DNA of 64,000 bases from CAVVNN01 sp963838035 (GTDB taxonomy: Bacteria > Actinomycetota > Thermoleophilia > Solirubrobacterales > 70-9), in contig CAWIPM010000007.1 of assembly GCA_963838035.1 (NCBI GenBank), positions 71,974 to 135,973 of the forward strand. Direction: 5' to 3'. Positions 48,432 to 57,614 of this stretch are shown in pieces. The position numbers and the translations under genes were made by a program. Within the stretch, counting starts at the first letter, position 1. Each line of letters begins with the position of its first letter. Below the pieces are notes generated by a model that ran no database searches, was not told where the DNA came from, and was given only the letters and a program-made list of their open reading frames with translations.

Positions 48432-49715
48432 CTAGACCGTGGCCGGGGTTGAAAGCTGGGGATACAGGGGGTAGCGGTCCATGAGGGACCGGCTGCGCTC
48501 GACAAGCGCGTCCTTCTCCGAGTCGAAATCACCCGATAGAGCGGCGGCGATTACGGCGGCGATCTCGCGCATGTCGTCTTCGACGAGGCCGCGGGTTGTC
48601 AGCGCCGGGGTGCCGATCCGCAGGCCCGAGGGGTTCATCGGGGGGCGCTCGTCGAAGGGGATCGAGTTGCGGTTGACCGTGATCCCGACCTCCTCGAGGC
48701 GGTCCTCGGCGGTCTGGCCGTCGAGGCCGGTCGGAGTCAGGTCGACGAGGACGAGGTGAACGTCGGTCCCGCCGGTGAGCACCGGGATGCCGCCGCTCTG
48801 CAGGCCCTGAGCCAACGCCTGCGCGTTGGCGATCGTCTGGCGCTGGCGGGAGCGGAACTGCTCGCTAGCGGCGATCTTCAAGGCCACCGCCTTGGCGGCG
48901 ATCGTGTGCATCAGCGGGCCTCCCTGCTGGCCCGGGAAGATCGCTTTGTCGACCGCTTTGGCGTGCTCGGAGCGGCAGAGGATCATGCCGCTGCGCGGGC
49001 CGCAGAGCGTCTTGTGGATCGTCGTCGTCACCACATCGGCATGCGGTACCGGGTTGGGGTGCTCGCCGGCGGCGACGAGGCCGGCGAAGTGAGCCATGTC
49101 GACCATCAGCTTGGCCCCCACCGAGTCGGCGATCGCGCGGAATGCCGCGAAGTCGAGCTGGCGCGGATAGGCGGACCAGCCGGCGACGATCAGCTTCGGC
49201 CGATGCTCGGCAGCAAGCCGCTCGACCTCATCCATGTCGACCCGCAGGTCGTCGCGGCGGACGTGGTAGGCGACCGGGCGGTAGAGCTTGCCGGAGACGT
49301 TCAGCTTCATCCCGTGGCTGAGGTGCCCACCGTGGTCGAGCGCCATCCCGAGAATCGTGTCGCCGGGCTCGATCAGCGCCATGTAGGCGGCGTTGTTGGC
49401 CTGGGCGCCGGCATGGGCCTGGACGTTGGCGTGCTCGGCGCCGAACAGCTGCTTGGCGCGGTCGATCGCGAGTTGCTCGGCGACGTCGACCTCCTCGCAG
49501 CCACCGTAGTAGCGGCGTCCGGGATAGCCCTCGGCGTACTTGTTGGTCAACACAGAGCCAACCGCGTCGAGCACCGCCTGCGGCACGAAGTTCTCGGAGG
49601 CGATCATCTCCAGCGTCCCCTGCTGGCGACGCAGCTCGGCCTCCAGCACGGCGGCGATCTCGGGATCGACGTCGGCCAGCGGCGCGGTTTGGAAGTTCTC
49701 AGGCAACTCGCTCAA
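48432..49715 (-). CDS. glyA: Serine hydroxymethyltransferase
   Basis: A 427-residue PLP enzyme that converts serine and THF to glycine and methylene-THF. Motifs: MIASENFVPQAVLDAVGS, YAEGYPGRRYYGGCEEVD, VDMAHFAGLVAAG and the PLP lysine in TTTIHKTLCGPRSGMIL. Normal length. It is divergent from the lysyl-oxidase-like gene over 42 bp. Confidence 0.97.
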   Translation of the reverse strand: MSELPENFQTAPLADVDPEIAAVLEAELRRQQGTLEMIASENFVPQAVLDAVGSVLTNKYAEGYPGRRYYGGCEEVDVAEQLAIDRAKQLFGAEHANVQAHAGAQANNAAYMALIEPGDTILGMALDHGGHLSHGMKLNVSGKLYRPVAYHVRRDDLRVDMDEVERLAAEHRPKLIVAGWSAYPRQLDFAAFRAIADSVGAKLMVDMAHFAGLVAAGEHPNPVPHADVVTTTIHKTLCGPRSGMILCRSEHAKAVDKAIFPGQQGGPLMHTIAAKAVALKIAASEQFRSRQRQTIANAQALAQGLQSGGIPVLTGGTDVHLVLVDLTPTGLDGQTAEDRLEEVGITVNRNSIPFDERPPMNPSGLRIGTPALTTRGLVEDDMREIAAVIAAALSGDFDSEKDALVERSRSLMDRYPLYPQLSTPATV

Positions 49716-49757
49716 GATCAGCCGACGATACCAACGCTTCGGGATAGCCTGACCAGG

Positions 49758-50525
49758 GTGAGATTGCGTCTCTCAGCACTCGCAGCGATCCTGGCCGCGT
49801 TTTCAGCCGGGGCCGGCGGCTCCCGCGCAGCGCAAACCGAGAATCCCTGCACCGGGCCGGGATCGGGGCACCTCCTCTGCCCCAACCTGCAGATCGGCCC
49901 GCCCGCCGATATCTACGTCGAGCGGGCGAGCGCGGGCCGGGTCCTGCTGCGGGCGACCAGCGACGTGCGCAGCCGCGGGCGCGGGCCGATGGAGCTGCGC
50001 GGCCGGCGAAACGGGTGGCACTCGATGACGGTGCGCCAACGGATCTACCGTGCCGGGGGTGGCCATCTGGACCTTCCCACCGGCGCCCATCTTCACTTCA
50101 CCGATGTCGGCTCCTACTTCGGCGGCAGCTACTGGAAGGTGCACCGCCTGGCCACCTTCGAGCTCTGGCGAGTGGATGCCCACCGCCGCCTGACGCGCAG
50201 GGTTCGGGTCGGGCCCAAGACCAACTACTGCCTGCGCGACCTGCAGCGCACCCGGCCCGGGCGCCGCTCGCCGCAATACGCCCACTACCCCGGCTGCGAT
50301 CAAGACCCCTACAGCGACCGGGTAACCCTGGGAACCTCGGTCGGCTGGTCGGACATCTACCCGTCCGACTACGACAAGCAGTGGATCAACGTCGCCGGCC
50401 TCCGGGGCTGCTTCGCCTACGTGATGAAAGTCGACCCGCAGAACCTCCTCTACGAGTCCAACGAGCGAGACAACACCTCCCGGCGCCTAGTCCGCCTTCC
50501 ATATCCCGGGCATCCGGGCTGCTAG
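49758..50525 (+). CDS. Secreted lysyl-oxidase-like protein lacking the copper His motif
   Basis: A 255-residue exported protein. GTG 49758 starts a signal peptide (LRLSALAAILAAFSAGAGGSRA). The body follows the bacterial lysyl-oxidase family pattern: PADIYVERASAGRVLLRATS, GPMELRGRR, LPTGAHLHFTDVG, CLRDL, VGWSDIYPSDYDKQWINVAG and DPQNLLYESNERDN. Where relatives have an H-x-H-W-H copper triad before the ELW segment, this has GSYWKVHRLATFELW, so it is probably not a copper amine oxidase. The last 39 bases overlap the sua5 3' end on the other strand. Confidence 0.75.
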   Translation: MRLRLSALAAILAAFSAGAGGSRAAQTENPCTGPGSGHLLCPNLQIGPPADIYVERASAGRVLLRATSDVRSRGRGPMELRGRRNGWHSMTVRQRIYRAGGGHLDLPTGAHLHFTDVGSYFGGSYWKVHRLATFELWRVDAHRRLTRRVRVGPKTNYCLRDLQRTRPGRRSPQYAHYPGCDQDPYSDRVTLGTSVGWSDIYPSDYDKQWINVAGLRGCFAYVMKVDPQNLLYESNERDNTSRRLVRLPYPGHPGC

Positions 50526-51131
50526 ATCGCCCCGCGAGAGGCCTCCCTCGCGAAGGACGGTCCACCTGCCGCGCTCGTCGAATCCGGAAAGGTCCACGAC
50601 CGTGGAGGGAAGTCCCGTCAGCGTGCCGCCGTCGATCGCGAGGTCGACCGCCTCGGCGATCTCCGCGGTGACGGCCTCGAATCTGGCGGGGGGAGGCTCG
50701 CCGCTGCGATTGGCCGAGGTTTGGAAGACGGGGCACATCGCGCCCGCCAACGGGCCTGCGACGAGGCGCACACCGAGGCGTTCGGGGTCTTCGCGGCAGG
50801 CGAGCGGGTAACGGCGCCGGGGGTTGGCAACCACCAACGTGACCGGGCCCGGGAGCAGGGCGCCGACCGCATCGCGGGTAAGCGGGCCGAAGCTCTCGAC
50901 CAGCTCGCGCATCGCCAGCGGCGAGAAGTACATGACGGCCGAGGGCTTGCCGTCGTCGCGGCCCTTGATCCGATGGATGCGCTCGATCGCTGCCGCGTCG
51001 AGCGGGTCGCAGGCGAGCCCGTAGAGGCCGTCGGCCGGGAAGACCGCGACACCTGCCGAGGCGACGCAGCGCTCCAGGGCGGATCGCGCTGCGGCGGCGC
51101 CGTCCCGCTCGATCGAGACGACCTCGGTCAT
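50487..51131 (-). CDS. L-threonylcarbamoyladenylate synthase (Sua5/YciO/YrdC family)
   Basis: A 214-residue YrdC-domain enzyme for the t6A modification of ANN-decoding tRNAs. Motifs are VAVFPADGLYGLACDPLD, IKGRDDGKPSAVMYFS, LLPGPVTLVV, RLVAG and FQTSANRSGEPP. It lacks the C-terminal Sua5 domain. Coupled to prmC through ATGA. Confidence 0.92.
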   Translation of the reverse strand: MTEVVSIERDGAAAARSALERCVASAGVAVFPADGLYGLACDPLDAAAIERIHRIKGRDDGKPSAVMYFSPLAMRELVESFGPLTRDAVGALLPGPVTLVVANPRRRYPLACREDPERLGVRLVAGPLAGAMCPVFQTSANRSGEPPPARFEAVTAEIAEAVDLAIDGGTLTGLPSTVVDLSGFDERGRWTVLREGGLSRGDLAARMPGIWKAD

Positions 51132-51991
51132 CGTCGCCCCACCACGACGCGCTCGATCCCCGCGAGGTCCTCGCGGGTCTCGGACGACTCGAAGCCCGCG
51201 CCGTCCAGCAGCACGGCGACTTCCGCCGCCTGCCCGTCGCCGACCTCCATGGCGACCACCGGCGCGAGTGCGGTCGTCGTTTCAACCGCATAGCGGGACA
51301 GAGGGCCCCGGTTACCCAGGAGCGCCCGGATCGCGTCGAGGCCGTCGGGCCCGGCAAGCAGAGCCTCGCGCGGCTCCCACCGCGTGACCTCCGGCTGCAG
51401 CGAGGCCCAGTCGGGCTCTGCCACGTAGGGCAGGTTGGCGAGGACGAGGTCGAAGGACTCGCCCTCGGGGAGGGAGCCCTCCAGGAAGCGGACCCGGTCG
51501 GTGAGGCCGAGGCGCTCGGCATTCGCGCGGGCGACGTCCAGCGCTGCGGTGGAGGTGTCGGTGGCGGTCACCTCGCAATCGGGCAGCTCGTCGGCGATCG
51601 CCAGCGCGATCGCACCCGACCCGGTGCCGAGGTCGAGCGCCGTCCGCGGAGCAACCTCGAGGGCGATCTCGACCAGCAGCTCGGTCTCGGGCCGCGGCAC
51701 CAGAACGCGCCGGTCGACCGCCAACTCGATGTTCCGAAAGCCCTTGCGACCGAGGATGTAGGCGACCGGCTCGCGCCGCAGGCGCCGCCGCACCAGCTCC
51801 CCGAACCGCCGCGCGGCCGGCGGAGCCACCCCCGCCCAGGGGTCGGCCACCAGCCGCGCCCGCTCCATTCCCGTCGCCTCGGCGAGCAGCAGTTCGGCAT
51901 CGAGCCTGGGGTCTTCGACTCCAGCCGCCCGCAGCCCGTCGACTGCCGCGGCCAGCGCCTCGCCCACGCTACCCACAGACGCTCCGGCCAC
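51128..51991 (-). CDS. prmC: Release factor glutamine methyltransferase PrmC
   Basis: A 287-residue SAM-dependent enzyme that methylates the GGQ glutamine of RF1 and RF2. The N-terminal helical domain is followed by the Rossmann domain with ALDLGTGSGAIALAIA. The catalytic loop reads LANLPYV instead of the usual NPPY, a Leu for the first Pro. It lies directly after prfA, 3 bp apart, the common arrangement. Confidence 0.93.
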   Translation of the reverse strand: MAGASVGSVGEALAAAVDGLRAAGVEDPRLDAELLLAEATGMERARLVADPWAGVAPPAARRFGELVRRRLRREPVAYILGRKGFRNIELAVDRRVLVPRPETELLVEIALEVAPRTALDLGTGSGAIALAIADELPDCEVTATDTSTAALDVARANAERLGLTDRVRFLEGSLPEGESFDLVLANLPYVAEPDWASLQPEVTRWEPREALLAGPDGLDAIRALLGNRGPLSRYAVETTTALAPVVAMEVGDGQAAEVAVLLDGAGFESSETREDLAGIERVVVGRR

Positions 51992-51994
51992 GGC

Positions 51995-53065
51995 TCAGGC
52001 GGCCGATGCGGCGGCCTCGAGGCGCTGCCTCTTCTCCTCCGCCGCCAGCGCGTCGGTGAACTCGGCCAGCTCGCCGCCGAGAACCCCGTCGAGGTTGTGC
52101 GAGGTGTGCTTGATCCGGTGGTCGGTGACCCGGCCCTGGGGGAAGTTGTAGGTGCGGACCTTCTCGGAGCGCTCGCCGCTGCCGACCTGGGCCTTGCGCT
52201 CGGAGGCGATCTTCGCCTGCTGCTCGGCCAGCTCGCGCTCATAGAGCCGCGCCCGCAGCACCCGCATCGCCCGCTCCTTGTTCTGCAGCTGAGACTTCTC
52301 GTCCTGCATCGAGACGACGATCCCCGACGGCCGGTGGGTGATGCGCACCGCGGAGTCGGTGGTGTTGACCGATTGCCCTCCCGGGCCCGAGGAGCGGTAG
52401 ACGTCGATCTGGAGGTCGTTCTGGTCGACCTCGACCTCGACCTCCTCGGCCTCCGGCAACACCGCCACCGTCGCGGTCGAGGTGTGGATGCGTCCCTGCG
52501 ACTCCGTCTCCGGCACCCGTTGCACCCGGTGGGTTCCACCCTCGTACTTGAACACCGAGTAGGCCCCCTCTCCCTTCACCGCGAAGGTGACCTCCTTGAA
52601 GCCCCCCACCTCGGCCGCCGACTGCGAGAGCACCTCGGTTGAGAACCCCCGCTCCTCCGCGTACCGGGTGAGCATCTTGTAGAGATCGCCGGCGAACAGG
52701 GCGGCCTCGTCTCCTCCGGTCCCGGCGCGGATCTCGACCAGCACGTTCTTGGAGTCGTTGGGGTCGCGTTCGACCATCGCCAGGCGGATCGCCTCTTCGA
52801 GGCCCTCGAGTCGCGCCGGAGCCTCCTCGACCACCTTGAGCAGCTCCGAGTCCTCGCCGTCCTCGGCAAGCAGCTCCCGCGCGCCCTCGAGGTCGTCCTT
52901 CAGGGTTCCCCACTCGGCAGCGAGCTCATGCGCGGGTTGCAGCTCCCGGTATTCGCGGCCGACCTCCGCATAGCGCTGCCTGTCCGCGATGACCGCCGGG
53001 TCCGACATCTGCGCCTCCAGCTCCGTGAACCGCGCCTCGATCTGCTCGACGAGATGCTCGATCAC
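51995..53065 (-). CDS. prfA: Peptide chain release factor 1
   Basis: A 356-residue factor for UAG and UAA. It starts at GTG 53065 (VIEHLVEQIEARFTELEAQM), which overlaps the DUF1385 stop as GTGA. Motifs: VEIRAGTGGDEAALFAGDL, the codon-recognition region, GGQ in RSSGPGGQSVNTTDSAVRI, and the C-terminal DHRIKHTSHNLDGVL. Because RF1 is present and TAG ends several genes here, UAG is a normal stop in this organism. Confidence 0.96.
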   Translation of the reverse strand: MIEHLVEQIEARFTELEAQMSDPAVIADRQRYAEVGREYRELQPAHELAAEWGTLKDDLEGARELLAEDGEDSELLKVVEEAPARLEGLEEAIRLAMVERDPNDSKNVLVEIRAGTGGDEAALFAGDLYKMLTRYAEERGFSTEVLSQSAAEVGGFKEVTFAVKGEGAYSVFKYEGGTHRVQRVPETESQGRIHTSTATVAVLPEAEEVEVEVDQNDLQIDVYRSSGPGGQSVNTTDSAVRITHRPSGIVVSMQDEKSQLQNKERAMRVLRARLYERELAEQQAKIASERKAQVGSGERSEKVRTYNFPQGRVTDHRIKHTSHNLDGVLGGELAEFTDALAAEEKRQRLEAAASAA

Positions 53066-54072
53066 GCGACTATCTCGATGTGCTGCTGCGCGGCGGCCTC
53101 CTCGGGATCCTCCCGGGCAAGCACCGCGCTCAGTGAGGCGATCGCGACCGCCAGCTGCTCTTCGTCGGGCTCCCGAGTGGTCAGGTTCTGCAGCATCAGG
53201 CCCGGCCACATCACCGCACGGACCCAGCGTTTGCGCCGGTTCTTCCCAGCCCACTTGATCACCTCGTAGGAGAGCCCGGCGATCAGCGGGATGCCGAGGA
53301 TGCGCGAGGCGAGGAGCCAGTACCAGGCGGGCAGCCCGATCGGCGCGAAGACGAAGATCGCCAGCACCATGACAATCAGCAGGAAGCTGGTTCCGCAGCG
53401 CGGATGCAGGCGCGAGTAGAGCTTGGCCCGGGCCGGCGTCAGCTCGTCTTCGGCCTCGTAACAGGAGATCGTCTTGTGCTCAGCGCCGTGGTACTCGAAG
53501 ACGCGCCGCAGGTCGCGCAGGCGGCTGATCGCGGCGATATAGCCGATGAAGATCGCCGTGCGCAGCACCCCCTCGATCAGCCAGAAGAGAACCGGCGAGC
53601 CGAGTTGGTCCTTGATCAGGCTGGTCAGCCCGACCGGGACGACGAAGAAGAGCCCGACCGCGAGCAGCAGCGAGAAGGCGATGGTCAGGCCCCAGACCCA
53701 ACCGCCGATCTCCTCGGGCTCGCCGGCCTCGTCATCGGGTAGCTGCGCGTTGGCCGATATCGCCAGCGCCCGGAAGCCGATCTTCATCGACTCGCCGAGG
53801 GCGACGACGCCGCGGATCACGGGAAGGCGCCAGACCCGGTGGCGCCTGGCCCAGGGAACCAGCGGCTCGGCCTCGACCTCGACCTCGCCGTCGGGGCGCC
53901 GAACCGCGACGGCCCAGACCGAGACGCCGCGCATCATCACCCCCTCCAGCACCGCCTGTCCGCCGACCGGCGCGTCGCGCTTGGCAACGAGCGCGCCGTC
54001 GGGCATGCGCAGGGGATCGCCCCCGTTGGAGGAAACCGGCGGCGCCTGCGCGGAGCCCACCTCCGGGCTCAC
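53062..54072 (-). CDS. DUF1385 membrane protein
   Basis: A 336-residue protein of unknown function with the family features GGQAVLEGVMMRGVSVWAVA, RRVFEYHGAEHKTISCYEAE, HPRCGTSFLLIVMVLAIFVF and about four membrane helices. DUF1385 genes often sit between rpmE and prfA, as here, suggesting a link to translation or the envelope that is not understood. Confidence 0.9.
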   Translation of the reverse strand: MSPEVGSAQAPPVSSNGGDPLRMPDGALVAKRDAPVGGQAVLEGVMMRGVSVWAVAVRRPDGEVEVEAEPLVPWARRHRVWRLPVIRGVVALGESMKIGFRALAISANAQLPDDEAGEPEEIGGWVWGLTIAFSLLLAVGLFFVVPVGLTSLIKDQLGSPVLFWLIEGVLRTAIFIGYIAAISRLRDLRRVFEYHGAEHKTISCYEAEDELTPARAKLYSRLHPRCGTSFLLIVMVLAIFVFAPIGLPAWYWLLASRILGIPLIAGLSYEVIKWAGKNRRKRWVRAVMWPGLMLQNLTTREPDEEQLAVAIASLSAVLAREDPEEAAAQQHIEIVA

Positions 54073-54075
54073 CGT

Positions 54076-54291
54076 TTACCTCTTGGCCTTGGCGCGCTGC
54101 GCGGCGCGGCGCTGGAACCGCTCGACCCGGCCACCGGTGTCGACCAGCTTCTGCTTTCCGGTGTAGAACGGGTGGCACTCCGAGCAGAGCTCGACGTGAA
54201 GATCGGCCTCGGTCGAGCGGGTGAAGAACTGGTTCCCGCAGGAGCAATGGACGTTGGCGAGCGTGTACTCGGGGTGAATTCCTGCCTTCAT
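54076..54291 (-). CDS. rpmE: 50S ribosomal protein L31 (zinc type)
   Basis: A 71-residue ribosomal protein with Cys pairs CSCG and CSEC that bind zinc, plus KAGIHPEYTLANVHC and HPFYTGKQKLVDTGGRVERF. The Zn form is normally replaced by a Cys-less paralogue under zinc limitation; none is visible here. First gene of the rpmE-DUF1385-prfA-prmC-sua5 run. Confidence 0.96.
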   Translation of the reverse strand: MKAGIHPEYTLANVHCSCGNQFFTRSTEADLHVELCSECHPFYTGKQKLVDTGGRVERFQRRAAQRAKAKR

Positions 54292-54339
54292 CGTCCCTTC
54301 AGTCTAGAGAAGTGCGTGCCTGCTGCCGATAGAGGCAGC

Positions 54340-55854
54340 GTGGACACGGCGATCCGGGGCAAAACGGCGAGCGGTGAGCGTGTCCTCCGCGCCCTCCTCG
54401 GCCTCGTCCTGTTCGGCGGGACCGCGATCGTCGCCCTCCACGACTGGCTCGGGCTCGGCGGGGCGCAGCTCGACTCCCGACGAGCGGACCGCTGTATGAC
54501 GCCGTGGTCATCGCCGCCGGCCTCGCCTGCCTGCTGCGGTCAAGAGCCGGAGGGCACCCGCAGCGCCTGGCTGGCGATCGCCGCGGCGATCCTCTGCTGG
54601 GGCGCTTCCGAGGTCTACTGGACCGTCTTCATCCTCCACGACCCATCTCCGCCCTATCCCTCGCCCGCCGACCTCGGCTACCTCGCCTTCTACCCACTGG
54701 CGGCGCTCGGGCTCATCCTGCTGGTCCGCGCCAGGACGAGCGAGTTGGACTGGCGCCTGTGGATGGATGGCGCGATCGCTGCGCTCGGCACCGCGGCCCT
54801 GGGAGCGGCCTTCGTCTTCGACTTCGTCGCCGGGCGGACCGAAGGCAGTCCGATCCAGGTTGCTACGACTCTCGCCTACCCGCTCGGCGACATCGTCATG
54901 TTCGCCATGGTCGTCGGGGTGATCGCGCTGACGCGCTGGCGACCCGGGCGAACCTGGTCGCTGCTGCTCGCCGGCCTCGCGGCCCTCGTCGTCGCAGACG
55001 TCGCCTACACGCTGCAGGAAAACGGCGCCATTCTCCCCGCCGGGGTCTGGGTCGACCCGATCTACCTCCTCGCCGCAGCCTGCCTCGGCGCCGAGGCCTG
55101 GCAGCCCCGCGCCGACACGATCCTGGCGACGGCGAGCTTCGACGGCTGGCGCGAGCTGATGGTCCCGGCGCTGTTCGGTGCGGTGATGGTCGGCCTCTTC
55201 GCGATGCAGTACTTCGGCGCCGCCAGCGGCCTCTCGACCGCGCTCTGGGCGGCGACGATGATCGCGGTGATCGTGCGACTGGCGATCAGCGTGCGCGAGA
55301 ACAAGCGGTTGCTGGAGCAGGTGCGGACGGACTCGTTGACCGGGCTCAGCAACCGGGGGCGGATGGAGGTGGACCTGGGGCAGGCCTGCAAGCGGGCGAG
55401 CGAGGAGCGACCGGCGGCGCTCGTCTTCCTCGACCTCAACGGCTTCAAGCGCTTCAACGACACCTTCGGGCACCCGGCCGGCGACGAGCTCCTCACGCAT
55501 TTCGGCAAGCGGCTGCGCGACGCCGTCGGCGACGACGGCACCACCTACCGGATCGGCGGCGACGAGTTCTGCGTGCTCCTCGCCTGCCCGCAGGATCGCT
55601 TCTCCGCGGTAACCCGAAGGGCGGCGATGGCGCTGACCACGCGTGGCAGGGGCTTCGAGGTATCCGCCGCCTGGGGCCTCGCCGCAATCCCCGGCGAGGC
55701 CGCAGACCCCGGCGCCGCGATGCAGCTCGCCGACGTGCGGATGTACGCCCAGAAGGAGTCCCGCCGGCTGGCCCCCGGCATCGAGGACGGCCCCGATGCG
55801 GTTATGGTCACCGAGTGGCCGCAGGCGACGTCGGAGACGCGAGCAGGGAGGTAG
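54340..55854 (+). CDS. Membrane diguanylate cyclase (GGDEF)
   Basis: A protein of about 504 residues that would make c-di-GMP. An N-terminal region of roughly eight hydrophobic segments (for example YLAFYPLAALGLILLVRA and TWSLLLAGLAALVVADVAYT) is followed by GGDEF with DSLTGLSNRGRMEVDL, FLDLNGFKRFNDTFGHPAGDEL and YRIGGDEFCVLL. No RxxD inhibitory site precedes GGDEF. Between about 54490 and 54560 the frame gives a non-hydrophobic stretch, while the neighbouring frame gives a good helix (YDAVVIAAGLACLLRSR). Two compensating indels are likely there. The start GTG 54340 is tentative. Confidence 0.85.
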   Translation: MDTAIRGKTASGERVLRALLGLVLFGGTAIVALHDWLGLGGAQLDSRRADRCMTPWSSPPASPACCGQEPEGTRSAWLAIAAAILCWGASEVYWTVFILHDPSPPYPSPADLGYLAFYPLAALGLILLVRARTSELDWRLWMDGAIAALGTAALGAAFVFDFVAGRTEGSPIQVATTLAYPLGDIVMFAMVVGVIALTRWRPGRTWSLLLAGLAALVVADVAYTLQENGAILPAGVWVDPIYLLAAACLGAEAWQPRADTILATASFDGWRELMVPALFGAVMVGLFAMQYFGAASGLSTALWAATMIAVIVRLAISVRENKRLLEQVRTDSLTGLSNRGRMEVDLGQACKRASEERPAALVFLDLNGFKRFNDTFGHPAGDELLTHFGKRLRDAVGDDGTTYRIGGDEFCVLLACPQDRFSAVTRRAAMALTTRGRGFEVSAAWGLAAIPGEAADPGAAMQLADVRMYAQKESRRLAPGIEDGPDAVMVTEWPQATSETRAGR

Positions 55855-56657
55855 CGCTCCCGGCTGGGACCGTCCGCTACCGCGAAGCGGGCGAGGGCAG
55901 GCCGATCGTCTTCGTCCACGGCTACCTCGTCGACGGCCGGCTCTGGGACGGAGTCGTCGACCGCCTTTCCGACCGCTTCCGCTGCCTGGCCCCGAACTGG
56001 CCGATGGGGGCTCAGCAGGTGGCGATGAGCCCGGACGCAGACCTGACCCCGTACGGCGTGGCGGCGACGATCGCGAGCTTCCTCGAGGCGCTCGACCTGG
56101 AGGACGTGACGATCGTCGGCAACGACTCCGGTGGAGCCATGTCGCAGGTGCTGGTCACCCGCCACCCGGAGCGGATCGGCCGCCTCGTCCTCACCAACTG
56201 CGACACCCACGAGAACTTCCCACCGGGGATCTTCAAGGCCATGCCGCCGATCGCCAAGCTGCCCGGCGGGATGGCCCTGCTGGCGGCGCCGTTCCGGATC
56301 GACGCCCTCGCCCGGGCCGCCTTCCGGCCGTTCGCCCAAACCAAGATCCCCGATGAGCTGATCGCCTCCTGGATGGCACCGGGGCTGCACGATCGGGGCG
56401 TGAAGCACGACGCGAAGAAGGTCACGGCGGGGATGAACAAGCGCTACACGCTGGAGGCGGCGGAGAAGCTGAGCCGCTCCGAGCTGCCGGTCCTGCTCGC
56501 CTGGGCCCCGGGCGACCGCTACTTCCCGATCTCCTACGCCCGGCGGCTGGCGGAGGAGACGCCGAACTCCCGCCTGGTCGAGATCCCCGGCGCGAAGACC
56601 TTCGTCCCGCTCGACCAGCCGCAGCGCCTCGCCGACGAGATCGCCGGCTTCGTCTGA
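55815..56657 (+). CDS. Alpha/beta hydrolase
   Basis: A 280-residue alpha/beta-fold hydrolase. The oxyanion segment is IVFVHGYLVDGRLWDGVVDRL, the nucleophile region is TIVGNDSGGAMSQVLVTRHP (Asp at the nucleophile elbow, as in haloalkane dehalogenase- and fluoroacetate dehalogenase-like enzymes), and LLAWAPGDRYFP may hold the second acid. The C-terminal catalytic His is not obvious: the usual position reads GAKTFVPLDQP. GTG 55815 overlaps the GGDEF gene by 40 bases. The substrate is unknown. Confidence 0.8.
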   Translation: MAAGDVGDASREVALPAGTVRYREAGEGRPIVFVHGYLVDGRLWDGVVDRLSDRFRCLAPNWPMGAQQVAMSPDADLTPYGVAATIASFLEALDLEDVTIVGNDSGGAMSQVLVTRHPERIGRLVLTNCDTHENFPPGIFKAMPPIAKLPGGMALLAAPFRIDALARAAFRPFAQTKIPDELIASWMAPGLHDRGVKHDAKKVTAGMNKRYTLEAAEKLSRSELPVLLAWAPGDRYFPISYARRLAEETPNSRLVEIPGAKTFVPLDQPQRLADEIAGFV

Positions 56658-56808
56658 GCAACGACCTTCCGCCGTCCGCCTTTTCACGAAAAGGACCAGG
56701 GGAGCGACAGGTGAATTCGGACGTTGCGGCGTCTTTTTCGCCATGCGCGCGTTTTCGTCCGATCGGGGCGCGAGGCTTTACATAACGCCCCCTACAGGAC
56801 GGAGAGAC

Positions 56809-57015
56809 ATGCCCAAGCAGATCTTCGACCAGGACCGGCCCAGGAGCACGATGGCGCGCCGCCTTGACGAAGCGTTCGCCGGTTGCGAGCGGTGGACGCT
56901 CGCCCCGCCCGCTCAGCGCCGCAGCGAGACGGGCTTCAGCCCGCGACTGTCGAGCTCCTCGAGGATGCTCGGCAGCGCCGCCGCCGTGCGCACCCAGGAG
57001 CCGGGAGCGCTGTAG
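56809..57015 (+). CDS. Possible small protein (low confidence)
   Basis: A 68-codon frame starting PKQIFDQDRPRSTMARRLDE after GGACGGAGAG, in the 255-bp gap between two convergent genes. Its second half runs antisense to the polysaccharide deacetylase, so the true product may be shorter or absent. No family recognised. Confidence 0.25.
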   Translation: MPKQIFDQDRPRSTMARRLDEAFAGCERWTLAPPAQRRSETGFSPRLSSSSRMLGSAAAVRTQEPGAL

Positions 57016-57614
57016 AAGTCGGCGTCGTGCAGGAGCAGGACATCGCCGGCGCGAACATTCGCGGTTGACCGTCGCGCGATCGAGCCGGGCGTCGCCCGAC
57101 GGGCCCAATCCCTCCCCCACTGCGACCACAGCACCGGCCTCCAGCCGCGGCGGCGTATGGCCCGCAGCCCGGCACCGCTGAAGATCCCGTAGGGCGGCCG
57201 GTAGTCGGCGATCGCCTGGCCGCCGGCATCCTCGATTGCGTCCCGGGCGCGCTCGGCATCCTCGAGCAGCTGCCGAGCCGTCAACCGCAGCTGGTTCCGG
57301 TGTCGGTGGCAGTGCAGCTCGACCCGGTGCCCGGCAGAGACGATCTCGGCGACCAGTGCCGGGCGCCGCACCACCTGCTCTCCGGCGAGGAAGAAGGTCG
57401 CCGGGGCCCCCGCCTCACGCAGGACCTCCAGCACCTGCGGCGTCCCCTGCGGGTGGGGGCCGTCGTCGAAGGTGATCGCGACCCCGTCGGCGCCCTCCTG
57501 GCGGTGGACGATCCCCAGCGCCGGGCCGACGCCGGGGACGACTGGCGCGAGCGCCGGGCCGGCGTGCAGGACCGCCGCCGCCGAGACCCCGGCGCCGGCC
57601 AGGGTCGCGATCAA
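56913..57614 (-). CDS. Polysaccharide deacetylase (NodB domain)
   Basis: A 233-residue exported deacetylase. TTG 57614 overlaps the upstream stop as TTGA. The N-terminal hydrophobic segment is LIATLAGAGVSAAAVLHAG. NodB motifs: AITFDDGPHPQGTPQVLEVL (metal Asp), the His motif in GHRVELHCHRHRNQL, YRPPYGIFS, and the LLLHD segment. It would deacetylate N-acetyl sugars in peptidoglycan or polysaccharide. Last gene of the aminotransferase/epimerase operon. Confidence 0.88.
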   Translation of the reverse strand: MIATLAGAGVSAAAVLHAGPALAPVVPGVGPALGIVHRQEGADGVAITFDDGPHPQGTPQVLEVLREAGAPATFFLAGEQVVRRPALVAEIVSAGHRVELHCHRHRNQLRLTARQLLEDAERARDAIEDAGGQAIADYRPPYGIFSGAGLRAIRRRGWRPVLWSQWGRDWARRATPGSIARRSTANVRAGDVLLLHDADFYSAPGSWVRTAAALPSILEELDSRGLKPVSLRR

